NCBI GenBank assembly: GCA_937993755.1
Contig: CALKMA010000012.1
Coordinates: forward strand, 1-64,000
Direction: 5' to 3'
Source: HGM13233 sp900762805
GTDB taxonomy: Bacteria; Bacillota; Clostridia; Oscillospirales; Ruminococcaceae
DNA length: 64,000 nt
Shown: one piece after another, positions 44,489 to 53,738 of the stretch
How the letters are laid out: every line of letters begins with the position of its first letter
How positions within the stretch are numbered: the first letter of the stretch is position 1
Program-made: the position numbers and the translations under genes
Notes under the pieces: model-generated
Databases searched by the model: none
What the model was told of the DNA's origin: nothing
The model's input: the letters and a program-made list of their open reading frames with translations, nothing else

Positions 44489-46776
44489 TGGGTGGGTTCC
44501 TCCTCATGTATTTCTGTAATTTCATAGATATTGGAGCCGAAGTCACCCTGCATCCGCAGGGCGGCGTCATAGCCGGTCCCGCTGAAGCGCGGTGACAGCA
44601 TCACGCCGGCAGCCAGCGCCGCGCCGGAGGCGCTGAAGCTCTGCTGCCCGTCCATCATGCGGTAATGCCGGTCGGCGGTGCGCAGGACCAGACCGTCGGG
44701 CTTGAAACGGACGGGGCTGATGTGCTTGATGAGGCCGCCGAACTGCCGCACGCGCAGCGATTGGGCGCGGCTCTCAACGCGGTAGCGCCGCCCGGCCGGC
44801 AGGCCTGGAACAAAGAGGCGCTCATAGCCGGGTGCCGCCGGCACAAGCCGGTGAAAGAGGCCAGCCAGATGGGTGCCGCCGTCGCTGACCTGCCATGCCG
44901 TGCCCTCGCCCGCCGGGTTGCGGCGGAAGCGTCCGAACTGGAAGGTACGACGGTGCTTTTTGTAAAAGGCGATCTGCGCGCGAAGCTCCGCCTTTTCAGC
45001 GGGCAGCAGCTCGCTGAGATCCAGCTCGTAGCCCAGCAGCCCGAAGCAGGAGACGTTGCCGCGTGTGGACAGCGGTGTCGTGCGCAGCGTTTGTGCGTGG
45101 GGCGCGGCTGAGACGTGCGCACCCATCGTCGAGAGCGGGTAGAGATAAGACAGGCCGTTCTGGATTTCGAGCCGCTCGATGGGGTCGGTATTGTCGGAGC
45201 ACCAGATCTGCGGGGTATAGCAGAGCATCCCCAGATCAAAGCGCCCGCCGCCCGACGCGCAGCCCTCCAGCAGGATATGCGGCCGCGGGCCGAAGATGCG
45301 CCGCAGCACCTCGTATAAGCCGAGGATATAGGCGTGTGCCCGCACCCCCTGCGCGGGGCTGTATCGGTTCATATCCCACTTGACATAGCCGATGGGGGCG
45401 CTGTCAAGCACCGATGAGACGGAACTGACGATGTAGTTGCGCACGTCGGGGCGCGTCAGATCAAGCAGGAGCTGGTTGCGGCCGAGCAGCGGCGGAGTGT
45501 CGCCGTCGGTCAGCGCCCAGTCGGGGTGGGCGCGGTAGAGGTCGCTGTCGGGGTTGACCGATTCCGGCTCAAACCAAAGGCCGAACCGCAGCCCCATGCC
45601 CCCGATGCGCCGCACCAGCCCCTTGAGGCCGCCGGGCAGCTTGCGGCGGTTGACGTTGTAATCGCCCAGTCCCGCGCGGTCGCTGCTGCGCGCGCCGAAC
45701 CAGCCGTCGTCAAGCACGAACAGCTCGCAGCCGAGCGCCGCGGCCTGCCGGGCCAGCGAGAGCAGCCGCCCCTGTGTAAAGGAAAAGCCGCAGCCCTCCC
45801 AGCTGTTGAAAAGCACCGGCCGCTCGCGGCCGCGCCAGTAGGGCGGGACGATATGCTCGTTGACAAAATCGTGCATACAGGCTGAAAGGCCGTTGAAGCC
45901 GTTTTCCGAGGTGCAGAGCACCGCCGCGGGCGTTTCAAAGCGCGCACCGTCGACCAGCTCACAGAGAAAACCGGCCGGCGATATGCCCTGCATCACACGG
46001 GTCAGCCCCTGAAGAGACTGCTGTGCTGAGGCATAGTGGTTGCCCGAATAGACGAGATTGAAGCCGTAGACGCGGCCGGCGTCCTCGGTCGTCTGCGGGG
46101 CCGAGAGCAGAAAGCCCGGATTGTGCCGCGCCGAAGAGAAGCCGGCTGTGCTCTCGTTGACAACGCGCGAGGCCGTCACCGGCACCGTATGCGGGTGCGT
46201 CTCGGCGATCCACCCGCCGTCGAGCGTCGTCATGCGGTAGCCGCCCGGCAGATCGAGGCAGAAGCTCATCAGCTTGGCGATCTGCACGGGCCGTCCCGAT
46301 CGGTTTTCAAGCACGGCGCGGCGGGTAAGCGCCGTTTCAAAAGCTGTCCAGTAAAGGAACAGGCGCAGTCCGCCGCCCTCCAGCACCAGCTCAAGCGTCT
46401 GTCCGGCGCCGTGCGGCTGCGGCAGCTCCTGCATGGGCAGGCCGCCTGCCAGTATCCGGTGGCTGACAAAGCGGAAGGCCGGCGCGAGAGCCTGCTGTCC
46501 GCACAGCAGCTCTATGGGGCTTTCCCGATAGTCGCCGCGCCCGCCGCCGCTCCACTCAAGCGGAAGGAAATCGGGGCCGCTCGCCATATCTGCCGGGTCG
46601 AGCAGCAGGCTGCCGCCCCAGCCGAGGCCGGGCTTGGCGGCCAGCGCTCCGGCGTCGCTGTCACTGACCGGCGCGCCGAAGTGCAGATGCTCCGGCAGGC
46701 CGTCCCCGCGGATGCGGAACAGGTAAGAGTAATATGCCGTTTTTATGTGAAACAGGCCGTTCTGACAGGTGATCAT
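44485..46776 (-). CDS. Alpha-galactosidase, GH36
   Basis: 763 aa. An N-terminal beta-sandwich is followed by a TIM barrel with FVLDDGWFGARSSDRAGLGDY, FGLWFEPESVNPDSDLYRAHPDW, VKWDMNRYSPAQG (nucleophile Asp) and WCSDNTDPIERLEIQNG (acid/base Asp). LLEGCASGGGRFD is the usual substrate loop. No signal peptide, so it acts in the cytoplasm on melibiose/raffinose-type sugars. The ATG overlaps the GH1 stop by 4 nt. Confidence 0.94.
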   Translation of the reverse strand: MITCQNGLFHIKTAYYSYLFRIRGDGLPEHLHFGAPVSDSDAGALAAKPGLGWGGSLLLDPADMASGPDFLPLEWSGGGRGDYRESPIELLCGQQALAPAFRFVSHRILAGGLPMQELPQPHGAGQTLELVLEGGGLRLFLYWTAFETALTRRAVLENRSGRPVQIAKLMSFCLDLPGGYRMTTLDGGWIAETHPHTVPVTASRVVNESTAGFSSARHNPGFLLSAPQTTEDAGRVYGFNLVYSGNHYASAQQSLQGLTRVMQGISPAGFLCELVDGARFETPAAVLCTSENGFNGLSACMHDFVNEHIVPPYWRGRERPVLFNSWEGCGFSFTQGRLLSLARQAAALGCELFVLDDGWFGARSSDRAGLGDYNVNRRKLPGGLKGLVRRIGGMGLRFGLWFEPESVNPDSDLYRAHPDWALTDGDTPPLLGRNQLLLDLTRPDVRNYIVSSVSSVLDSAPIGYVKWDMNRYSPAQGVRAHAYILGLYEVLRRIFGPRPHILLEGCASGGGRFDLGMLCYTPQIWCSDNTDPIERLEIQNGLSYLYPLSTMGAHVSAAPHAQTLRTTPLSTRGNVSCFGLLGYELDLSELLPAEKAELRAQIAFYKKHRRTFQFGRFRRNPAGEGTAWQVSDGGTHLAGLFHRLVPAAPGYERLFVPGLPAGRRYRVESRAQSLRVRQFGGLIKHISPVRFKPDGLVLRTADRHYRMMDGQQSFSASGAALAAGVMLSPRFSGTGYDAALRMQGDFGSNIYEITEIHEEEPTQ

Positions 46777-48059
46777 CGCACGTCGTACCTCTCCGGCTCC
46801 ACATAGGTGCGGTAGGCTTCCTCGGTCACGCCGTGCGCGCGGATAACGGCGGTGTAGAATTCACCCGATTGCTTGACCGTCCGCTCGCGGGTGGCCGGGT
46901 CGATGCTGACCAGCCCGAATTTGGCGCTGTTGCCCTCGACCCACTCGAAATTGTCGCAGAAGCACCAGTGGTAATAGCGCTCAAAGGGCAGACCAGACCG
47001 GCTGATGGCCCTGAGATGGTCGCAGATGTAGCGGGCGCGGAAGCGGTCGTCCCGGTCGCAGGTACCGTTTTCGGTCACCCAGATGGGGCGCGGCAGCACC
47101 CGCAGCAGCTTTTCAGTGCAGCGCAGCAGGCCGTCGGGATAGATCTCCCAGCCGAGATCGTTGCGCGGGCTGTTTTCGCGCACGCCGTCGGCCAGACCGG
47201 TAACGGTCGAGCGCGTGTAGTAGTTGACGCCGGTGAAATCCGAATATTCACCGGGCCGGCAGCCGCCGGTGTTGCGCAGCGGCAGGCGGAAGCGCCCGCA
47301 GCTCATGGCTTCGTTGATGGCTCCCTGGAAGCACCATTCGGCCAGGCGGGCGCAGAGGCGGTGCCACGGGTTTTTGGGATTTTTGGGGTCAAAAACACGC
47401 ACATGGTTGGCAAAGCCGACCTTGGTATCGTCATAGCCCATATCGCGGCGCATCGAGTGGATCAGCTCGTAGGCTCGGATGTGGCAGCAGGCAAGGTTGG
47501 ACAGCACCCGGAAGGTCAGCCGGTAAGAGCGCCTGCCCGGCGGCCATTCGCCGAAGCAGTAGCCGTTGGTGGCATAGACATTCGGCTCGTTGATGGTGAT
47601 ATAATCGCTGACAAGGTCGCCGAAGCGCTCGACGATCAGCCGGACGAGGTCGAGATAGTCGGACAGGTTTTCAGTCTTTTCAAAGGCGCCCTTGCGCTCG
47701 AACCACATGGGGTTGGAAAAGTGGTGGATGGTCAGCAGCGGGCGGATGCCTTTCTCCCGCAGCAGTGCCAGCTCCTGCCGGTACTGTGCGATGGCGGCTT
47801 CATCGGGCCGGCCGGGCTGCGGCAGCAGGCGGCTCCATTCAACGCCGAAGCGGTAGCACTCGATGCCCATTTGGGCCAACAGTTCGGTGTCGGCGCGCCA
47901 GCGCTGCCAATGGTCGTTGCCGAGGGCCGGGTCGGTGCCGTCATGGATTTTCCCCTGGCGGTACCAGTCGTTCCAGCTGCTGTCGGTATCGCCGCCCTCG
48001 ATCTGTGTGGCGGCCGTCGAGACGCCCAGCAGCATTCCATCGGGAAGTTGGAATTTCAT
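46773..48059 (-). CDS. Beta-glucosidase/beta-galactosidase-like GH1
   Basis: 428 aa, short for GH1. Acid/base in YITINEPNVYATNGY, nucleophile in VTENGTCDRDDR, substrate loops LLTIHHFSNPMWF and YYHWCFCDNFEWVEG. It is cytoplasmic and first in the leftward operon. No phosphate-binding residues of 6-phospho-glycosidases are obvious, which fits uptake by a symporter rather than a PTS. ATG 48059 follows AAAGGAGG. Confidence 0.92.
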   Translation of the reverse strand: MKFQLPDGMLLGVSTAATQIEGGDTDSSWNDWYRQGKIHDGTDPALGNDHWQRWRADTELLAQMGIECYRFGVEWSRLLPQPGRPDEAAIAQYRQELALLREKGIRPLLTIHHFSNPMWFERKGAFEKTENLSDYLDLVRLIVERFGDLVSDYITINEPNVYATNGYCFGEWPPGRRSYRLTFRVLSNLACCHIRAYELIHSMRRDMGYDDTKVGFANHVRVFDPKNPKNPWHRLCARLAEWCFQGAINEAMSCGRFRLPLRNTGGCRPGEYSDFTGVNYYTRSTVTGLADGVRENSPRNDLGWEIYPDGLLRCTEKLLRVLPRPIWVTENGTCDRDDRFRARYICDHLRAISRSGLPFERYYHWCFCDNFEWVEGNSAKFGLVSIDPATRERTVKQSGEFYTAVIRAHGVTEEAYRTYVEPERYDVR

Positions 48060-48083
48060 GGCGCTTCCTCCTTTTCTCATACC

Positions 48084-48112
48084 ATTTTATCCTCCTGTTT
48101 TGTCAGTGTCAA
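48084..48112 (-). promoter_or_regulatory. Promoter of the GH1-GH36-symporter operon
   Basis: TTGACA (48112-48107), 17-nt spacer, TAAAAT (48089-48084). Its -10 lies close to the ribosome site, giving a short leader. Confidence 0.8.
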
Positions 48113-48123
48113 CAAGATTTATG

Positions 48124-48152
48124 GTGACAAGCATATTTTTATATGTTATACT
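48124..48152 (+). promoter_or_regulatory. Promoter of the GH13 gene
   Basis: GTGACA (48124-48129), 17-nt spacer, TATACT (48147-48152). The two divergent -35s are 11 nt apart, so a shared regulator is plausible. Confidence 0.75.
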
Positions 48153-48173
48153 GACGAAAAAGGAGATGTACAC

Positions 48174-49823
48174 ATGGAACGTAAACGCTGGTATAAGGAC
48201 AAGGTTTTTTATCAGATATGGCCGCGCAGCTTCTGCGACGGCAATGGCGACGGCATGGGCGATCTGTTCGGTGTCTATGAAAAGCTGGATTACATCAAAT
48301 CCTTGGGAGTCGACGGCATCTGGTTCTCGCCGCTTTACCCATCGCCGGGCGTTGACTGCGGCTACGATATCTCGGATTACATGGATATCGCCGCTGAATT
48401 CGGCGGTATGGAGGCCTTCCGGCGGGTGCTTGACGGCGCCCATGCGCGCGATATGAAGGTCATCATGGATCTTGTGGTCAACCATACCAGCGACGAGCAC
48501 GAGTGGTTCCAGAAGAGCCGCCGCCGCATCGAGCCGTACACCGATTACTATATCTGGCGGCCGGCCCGCCGCGGCGGGAAGCTTCCCAACAACTGGGACA
48601 GCTCCTTTGAGGGCAAGGCGTGGCAGTACGATGAGCTGCGGCAGGAATACTATCTGCACCTTTACGCCGTCAAGCAGCCCGACCTCAATATGGACAACCC
48701 GCTGGTGCGCGAGGAGGTCAAGAAGATCCTCCGCTTCTGGCTCGATATGGGAGTGGACGGCTTCCGCGAGGACGTCATCACGCTCATTTCCAAAAAGGAG
48801 GGGCTGCCCAACGACTATTTGTTCCCCATCTACAAGGGCATCCGATTTTATAACCATGGACCGCATATCCACGAATATCTCTCGGAATTCCGGCGCGACG
48901 TGCTGTCGGAGTACGACTGTGTCACCATTGCCGAGGCGCCCCTCATCTGGCCGCGCCGCGCCCTTGCGTATATCGAGGAGCGGCCCGACAGCGATTTCGA
49001 CATGATGATACAGTTCCAGTGCATGTGCGGCGACTGCTTTTTCACCGATTATATACCCACTAAATTCAAGCTGCGCAAGCTCAAGCGTGCCTGGTCGGAC
49101 TGGCAGTATAAGCTGGAGGGGCGGGCATGGAACATGCTCTATCTCGAAAACCACGACCATCCGCGCATCATCTCCCGCTACGGCAGTGAGCGGTTCCGCA
49201 GCGAGAGCGGTAAGATGCTGGCGGTGGCCTACCTTTTCCAGAAAGGGACGCCCTTTCTCTATCAGGGACAGGAGATCGGCATGACCAACTGGCGGCCGGA
49301 GGATCCCGGCATGTACGAGGATGTGCAGACCCGTTGGCAGTACGAAAACGCCGCGCTCAACAAGACGCCGGAGCAGCGCCTCAAGCGGCTGTGGCGCAGC
49401 TCCCGCGATTCGGCCCGCACCCCCATGCAGTGGTCGGATGCGGAAAACGCCGGCTTCACGACGGGCCGGCCGTGGTTTTACGTCAACCCCAATTACAGGG
49501 AGATCAACGTCGCTGCACAGGAGAAGGATCCCGATTCGCTGCTCAATTTCTATCGGCGGGTCATCGCACTGCGCAAGTCGCTGCCCGCCGTCCGGTACGG
49601 CAGCTACCGCGAGCTGCTGCACAGCTCGCGAAAGCTCTATGCCTATGTCCGCGAGTGGGAGGGAAGCCGCCTGCTGGTGGTATGCTCCTTCTCGGAGGAG
49701 CCGGTCGCGCTGCCCAAACGTCTGCGCGCGGGCGACGGCAGGCTGCTGCTCGGCAGCTATACCGGTGAGGCCGACCCCCGCACCCTCCGACCTTACGAGG
49801 CCAGAGTGTATCAGTTCGAGTGA
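48174..49823 (+). CDS. GH13 oligo-1,6-glucosidase/alpha-glucosidase
   Basis: 549 aa, subfamily 31 type. Conserved regions: DLVVNHTSDEH, GFREDVITLISK (nucleophile Asp), IAEAP (acid/base Glu region), YLENHDHPRIISRYG. No signal peptide. It hydrolyses alpha-1,6 or alpha-1,4 glucosides inside the cell, complementing the divergent galactoside genes. In region II the nucleophile motif is GFREDV rather than the usual GFRMDV. ATG 48174 follows AAGGAGATG; upstream in-frame codons are antisense to the GH1 gene and are not used. Confidence 0.93.
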   Translation: MERKRWYKDKVFYQIWPRSFCDGNGDGMGDLFGVYEKLDYIKSLGVDGIWFSPLYPSPGVDCGYDISDYMDIAAEFGGMEAFRRVLDGAHARDMKVIMDLVVNHTSDEHEWFQKSRRRIEPYTDYYIWRPARRGGKLPNNWDSSFEGKAWQYDELRQEYYLHLYAVKQPDLNMDNPLVREEVKKILRFWLDMGVDGFREDVITLISKKEGLPNDYLFPIYKGIRFYNHGPHIHEYLSEFRRDVLSEYDCVTIAEAPLIWPRRALAYIEERPDSDFDMMIQFQCMCGDCFFTDYIPTKFKLRKLKRAWSDWQYKLEGRAWNMLYLENHDHPRIISRYGSERFRSESGKMLAVAYLFQKGTPFLYQGQEIGMTNWRPEDPGMYEDVQTRWQYENAALNKTPEQRLKRLWRSSRDSARTPMQWSDAENAGFTTGRPWFYVNPNYREINVAAQEKDPDSLLNFYRRVIALRKSLPAVRYGSYRELLHSSRKLYAYVREWEGSRLLVVCSFSEEPVALPKRLRAGDGRLLLGSYTGEADPRTLRPYEARVYQFE

Positions 49824-49860
49824 GGCCGTGCCGCTTCAAGCCGGCGGCAGGCTGGGCCGC

Positions 49861-49902
49861 CGGCAGAAAAGGCGCCTGCTGAAGCAGGCGCCTTTTCTGC
49901 CG
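49861..49902 (+). terminator. Terminator after the GH13 gene
   Basis: Near-perfect 19-bp stem CGGCAGAAAAGGCGCCTGC/GCAGGCGCCTTTTCTGCCG with a short loop. T-run minimal but the stem is very strong. Confidence 0.7.
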
Positions 49903-50227
49903 CTATATGTTGGAAGGGCCATGCAGAGCAATGATCTTCAAGACCCTGCCAGAAGGGTAAATTTGGCGGCAGTGTCGAGGCATTGATCGGTGGGGAACAA
50001 AGGGGCAGAACGACAAAGTGTTTGGCGCACGGTCGTCCCTGCACCTGCTGTATATTTATTATAGTACTCAAAGATAAAGAACGAATACCGTTGTGATTTG
50101 CGGGGCATCTGCCGCTGTTTTTGTGCGGCCGAGGAAAATATTCTTAAAATGTCCGCGTTCCATGGACATCTTTTGGTATTTATTAACAAAATAGAATGCG
50201 CTAATATAAACATGTAAGGGATAGGTG
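49903..50227. other. Upstream region of the PRD activator gene
   Basis: No gene. AT content rises from about 50040. A possible promoter is TTAACA, 16 nt, TATAAA ending about 20 nt before the start. ATGTCC-9 nt-GGACAT (near 50148-50168) is an operator-like dyad. Confidence 0.4.
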
Positions 50228-52243
50228 ATGGATATGCCGGAAAATCTCAACAGTCGCCAGAAGAAGCTGCTTGCCTATATGCTGAACGCCAGCGATTATA
50301 CATCGCTGGAAAAGCTTGCGCAGGTAGGGAACTGCTCTACAAAAACGGTTTCACGCGATTTGAAGCAGCTTCAGGAGATGGCGTCGGCATACGGCTTTTT
50401 GCTGACGAAAAAGAGCAAGGAAGGCATCAGGCTTGAAGCAAACGACGAAACCAGAGACCAACTGAATTACGAGCTGAAAAGCAGCCGTATTACGCTGGAC
50501 GGAGAATCGGTATGGCACCGTCGCCATCAGATTTATCTTGACCTGTTGATGAATGCCCCGAAGCCGACAACGATACAAAAGCTGTCGGAGCAGTATTATG
50601 TGGGCAAATCTTCTATCGTGAATGATTTGGCCAGAATTGAGGAAGTGGCCAAGTGTGCCGGGCTTGCCATGATACGTACACGCAACGGAACAAGCATCAC
50701 CGGAAAGGAACGTCTGATTCGAAATGAGATTGCGGCACAGATGAAAATTACCCGATCGTCTGCCGGCAATTGGGAATCACCGGGCATCAGCCGACTCGAT
50801 GAGGAGACTTGTCAGGTGCTCAAGCTCACCTTTGGCGAACGGGAGGTAAACCTTGTTGCCCATGCAATCGAGGCAATCGAGATGCAAATGGGATATCTGA
50901 TGGGCGACATTTACTATATTAATGTTATTACTCATATGCTGATTGCCGGCCAGCGTATCCGCAGCGGTCAATATATCACGGAAGAGAATCTCATGCTGGG
51001 GCAGGAATTTGACCACGATATTTATAGTATCATTGCATTTGAAGTGCGAAAGCTGGGCGGATTTCTTGAGATTACTTACCCAGAAGCTGAGATTCTTTTC
51101 CTTTACACGCACTTTACGTCAACCGGATATGGTGAACTCCCAGCCAAAGAACGGCTTGGCAGTGCATTGGCGCAGGTTGATGAGAGTACGGTATCCTTTT
51201 GTCGGACACTGATGCAGGGTATAGAGGAACAGACGCAGACGGTTTTGGGTACCGATAAGGGTGTGCTGGACAGTTTGATCCTTCATATGAAAGCCATGAT
51301 GAATCGGATTCGCTACGATGTGCGAATTACCTGTCCTTTAAAAGAACAAATTGTTCAGGAATTTTCCGAAACTTATCTGCTGGTGCGGAATGAGCTGCTG
51401 CGAATGAAGAAGAGCTTTTTCCCCGATTATTACATTCCTGAAGATGAGATTTGTTATTTATGCCTATATTTTCAGTCGTTGCTGGAAGCTGAGAGTCGGC
51501 GAAAGCGTATTTTGGTGGTTTGTTCTACAGGTGTCGGCACCTCGCATTTGGTGCGAAAAAGGATTGAGTGCAGCTTTCCTGATTTGGAGATTGTTGATGT
51601 TATCTCAATTAAGCGGCTGATGAATCGGGATCTGACTGGAATCGACTTCGTCGTGTCAACCGTTAAGCTGCAGAAGGAGCTGCCAGTTCCTGTTGTAATA
51701 GTATCGATATTGATGGATCAAAAGGATTCTCAGGCAATATCAAAAGCAATTATCCGTAGTGCACGAAAGGAAACAAAGAAAAACATGAACATTAGATCGG
51801 TGCTGTCACCAGAAAATGTTAAGCTTGAGCTGCATGGCAGAACAAAAGACGAAGTTCTGCAGGAAATGACCGAGCTGCTTTTCCAAAATGGCTGTGTCAC
51901 AGATAGAGAGGCTTTTATAAAAGCGCTGTATCTGCGCGAGGAGGAAGGTATAACGGGGATCGGCGAAGGCATAGCAATTCCGCACGGAAAGTCCTCCGTC
52001 GTTGCTAAGACGGCTATCGCGATCGGTCGGAATCTCGATGGAATCGAATGGGAAACGTTTGACGACAAGCCGGTTCGTGTGGTCATCATGTTTGCTGTCC
52101 GCGATGTTGATATGTCACAGCATATCATGCTGCTGTCCCGCGTGGCAGAGCTGCTGTGCGATGGGGATGTTACCGCTGCGCTCTTTGAAACAAAGGATAC
52201 AGGGGAGATCATTCAAATATTAGGAAGGGAGGGAAGCAAATGA
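50228..52243 (+). CDS. PRD-containing transcriptional activator with EIIB and EIIA domains (MtlR/LicR-like)
   Basis: About 671 aa. N-terminal HTH (SRQKKLLAYMLNASDYTSLEKLA and a second helix TKTVSRDLKQL), two PRD domains (about 190-300 and 305-410), an EIIB-like domain with VVCSTGVGTSH (phospho-Cys near 433) and a C-terminal fructose-type EIIA with IGEGIAIPHGKSS (phospho-His near 585). Such regulators are switched by PTS phosphorylation. The stop overlaps the PTS EIIB start, so it controls the operon it heads. The EIIA domain may also supply phosphate to the EIIB/EIIC proteins, since no separate EIIA gene is present. Confidence 0.92.
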   Translation: MDMPENLNSRQKKLLAYMLNASDYTSLEKLAQVGNCSTKTVSRDLKQLQEMASAYGFLLTKKSKEGIRLEANDETRDQLNYELKSSRITLDGESVWHRRHQIYLDLLMNAPKPTTIQKLSEQYYVGKSSIVNDLARIEEVAKCAGLAMIRTRNGTSITGKERLIRNEIAAQMKITRSSAGNWESPGISRLDEETCQVLKLTFGEREVNLVAHAIEAIEMQMGYLMGDIYYINVITHMLIAGQRIRSGQYITEENLMLGQEFDHDIYSIIAFEVRKLGGFLEITYPEAEILFLYTHFTSTGYGELPAKERLGSALAQVDESTVSFCRTLMQGIEEQTQTVLGTDKGVLDSLILHMKAMMNRIRYDVRITCPLKEQIVQEFSETYLLVRNELLRMKKSFFPDYYIPEDEICYLCLYFQSLLEAESRRKRILVVCSTGVGTSHLVRKRIECSFPDLEIVDVISIKRLMNRDLTGIDFVVSTVKLQKELPVPVVIVSILMDQKDSQAISKAIIRSARKETKKNMNIRSVLSPENVKLELHGRTKDEVLQEMTELLFQNGCVTDREAFIKALYLREEEGITGIGEGIAIPHGKSSVVAKTAIAIGRNLDGIEWETFDDKPVRVVIMFAVRDVDMSQHIMLLSRVAELLCDGDVTAALFETKDTGEIIQILGREGSK

Positions 52244-52560
52244 AAATTGTGGGAATCACGGCCTGCCCCACGGGGATCGCACACACCTATATCACAAAGA
52301 AAAAGATTTTGGATGCGGCAGCTGAATGCGGGTATCCGTGCCGGATTGAAACGCAGGGAACAATCGGTGCAGAGGATGAGCTGACTGCAAAAGAGATCGA
52401 GGAAGCGGATGTGGTTCTACTGGCGATAGATGTAAAGATATCCGGCGAGTCTCGATTTGCAGGAAAACCTATCGTTAGATGCCGCACTGAGGATGTCATG
52501 CGAAATACGGCGGGCTTTCTGAGAAAGATTGAAACAGCACTCAATGAAAAGAAAAAATGA
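52240..52560 (+). CDS. PTS fructose-family EIIB component
   Basis: 106 aa. GITACPTGIAHTYITK contains the phosphorylated Cys (residue 9). It starts 4 nt before the regulator's stop (ATGA). Substrate not defined by sequence. Confidence 0.93.
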   Translation: MKIVGITACPTGIAHTYITKKKILDAAAECGYPCRIETQGTIGAEDELTAKEIEEADVVLLAIDVKISGESRFAGKPIVRCRTEDVMRNTAGFLRKIETALNEKKK

Positions 52561-52572
52561 GGAGGTCTCAAA

Positions 52573-53658
52573 ATGAATTTCAAAACAATCAAAAGACATG
52601 TAATGACCGGTATTTCCTTTATGGTACCATTGGTCGTAGGTGCGGGGCTTTGTCAGGCGCTTGGCGTTATCATCGGCGGGCCGAATGTGGCAAACTCCAC
52701 AGGCATTGTGTACTACATTTATAAAACTGGCAATCTGGCGATGTCCACCATGATCATTCCGGTCATCTGTGCTGCCATTGCCTATTCGATCTCGGACAAG
52801 CCTGGCATTGCCCCCGGACTAATTGTTGGTCTGATTAGTGCAGAAATTAAGGCGGGTTTCATGGGCGGTCTGATTGGCGCATTTCTGGTCGGTTTTGTTG
52901 TGAATTTTCTGAAGAAGAAAATCAAGCTTCCCGACAGCATGAAGGGCCTGATACCGATTCTAATTATTCCTTTCACGGCATCGCTTGTATGCGGCGTTCT
53001 GATGTTTACCGTTCTCGGTCGGCCGATTGCATTTGTTATGGAAGCGCTGACCAACTTTCTGGCCAATCTATCCACAGGCTCAAAGTTTCTGTATGGCTTT
53101 TGCATGTCCGCGTGCAGTGCATTTGACTTTGGCGGACCGGTGAACAAAACAATTTCCCTCTATTCCACGGCTATGCTGGCTGATGGAATCTGCGGCCCGA
53201 AAGCCTGCCATATGGTTGCCTGCATGATCCCGCCCATGGGCGTACTCATTGCCTGGCTTCTGTCAAAAATTTTCAGAAAACCGATCTATACCAACGACGA
53301 AAAGGAAAACCTGAAAGCCTGCTTCCCGATGGGCGTCTGCATGATTACCGAATGTGTGATTCCGCTCGCCATGAACGACCTTTGGCGTGTGGTTTTGTCC
53401 AGTGTTTTGGGCGGCTCGATTGCCGGGGGCATCTGCATGGTCATGGGTGTGGAATCACCTGTTGCCCATGGTGGTTGGTTTGTTATCCCGACGTTCACCA
53501 ATGCGGGCTGGTTCGTTGCGGCCTTGGCCATTGGCAGCTTTATTATGGGGTTGTCCCTTTTCCTTTTAAAGCGTCGTCTGACACCAGAGCAGCAAATGTA
53601 CGGCATAGACGCCGCAAAAGACGAGGGCGAGGCTGCCGAAGTGAGCATTACTTTCTGA
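52573..53658 (+). CDS. PTS fructose-family EIIC permease
   Basis: 361 aa, about nine membrane helices. Typical segments: HVMTGISFMVPLVVGAGLCQALG, FMGGLIGAFLVGFVVN, FDFGGPVNKT and ESPVAHGGWFVIPTF. It imports the sugar using phosphate from EIIB; 12 nt separate the two. A separate EIIA is missing, which supports supply from the activator's EIIA domain. Confidence 0.92.
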   Translation: MNFKTIKRHVMTGISFMVPLVVGAGLCQALGVIIGGPNVANSTGIVYYIYKTGNLAMSTMIIPVICAAIAYSISDKPGIAPGLIVGLISAEIKAGFMGGLIGAFLVGFVVNFLKKKIKLPDSMKGLIPILIIPFTASLVCGVLMFTVLGRPIAFVMEALTNFLANLSTGSKFLYGFCMSACSAFDFGGPVNKTISLYSTAMLADGICGPKACHMVACMIPPMGVLIAWLLSKIFRKPIYTNDEKENLKACFPMGVCMITECVIPLAMNDLWRVVLSSVLGGSIAGGICMVMGVESPVAHGGWFVIPTFTNAGWFVAALAIGSFIMGLSLFLLKRRLTPEQQMYGIDAAKDEGEAAEVSITF

Positions 53659-53738
53659 AGGCCGCTACAAAGTCCAAATTCTGAAAAAATTCAAGAAGCG
53701 GAATAACCGTTTATCCGAACACGGGAGATTTAACAGCA

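Noticed and set aside
46833..48173. N-terminal extension of the GH13 gene
   Set aside because: It is antisense to GH1 and crosses both divergent promoters; the ATG at 48174 has a proper ribosome site and starts the domain.
48087..49622. 511-codon frame antisense to the GH13 gene
   Set aside because: Shadow of the GH13 reading frame and the promoter region; no supporting signal.
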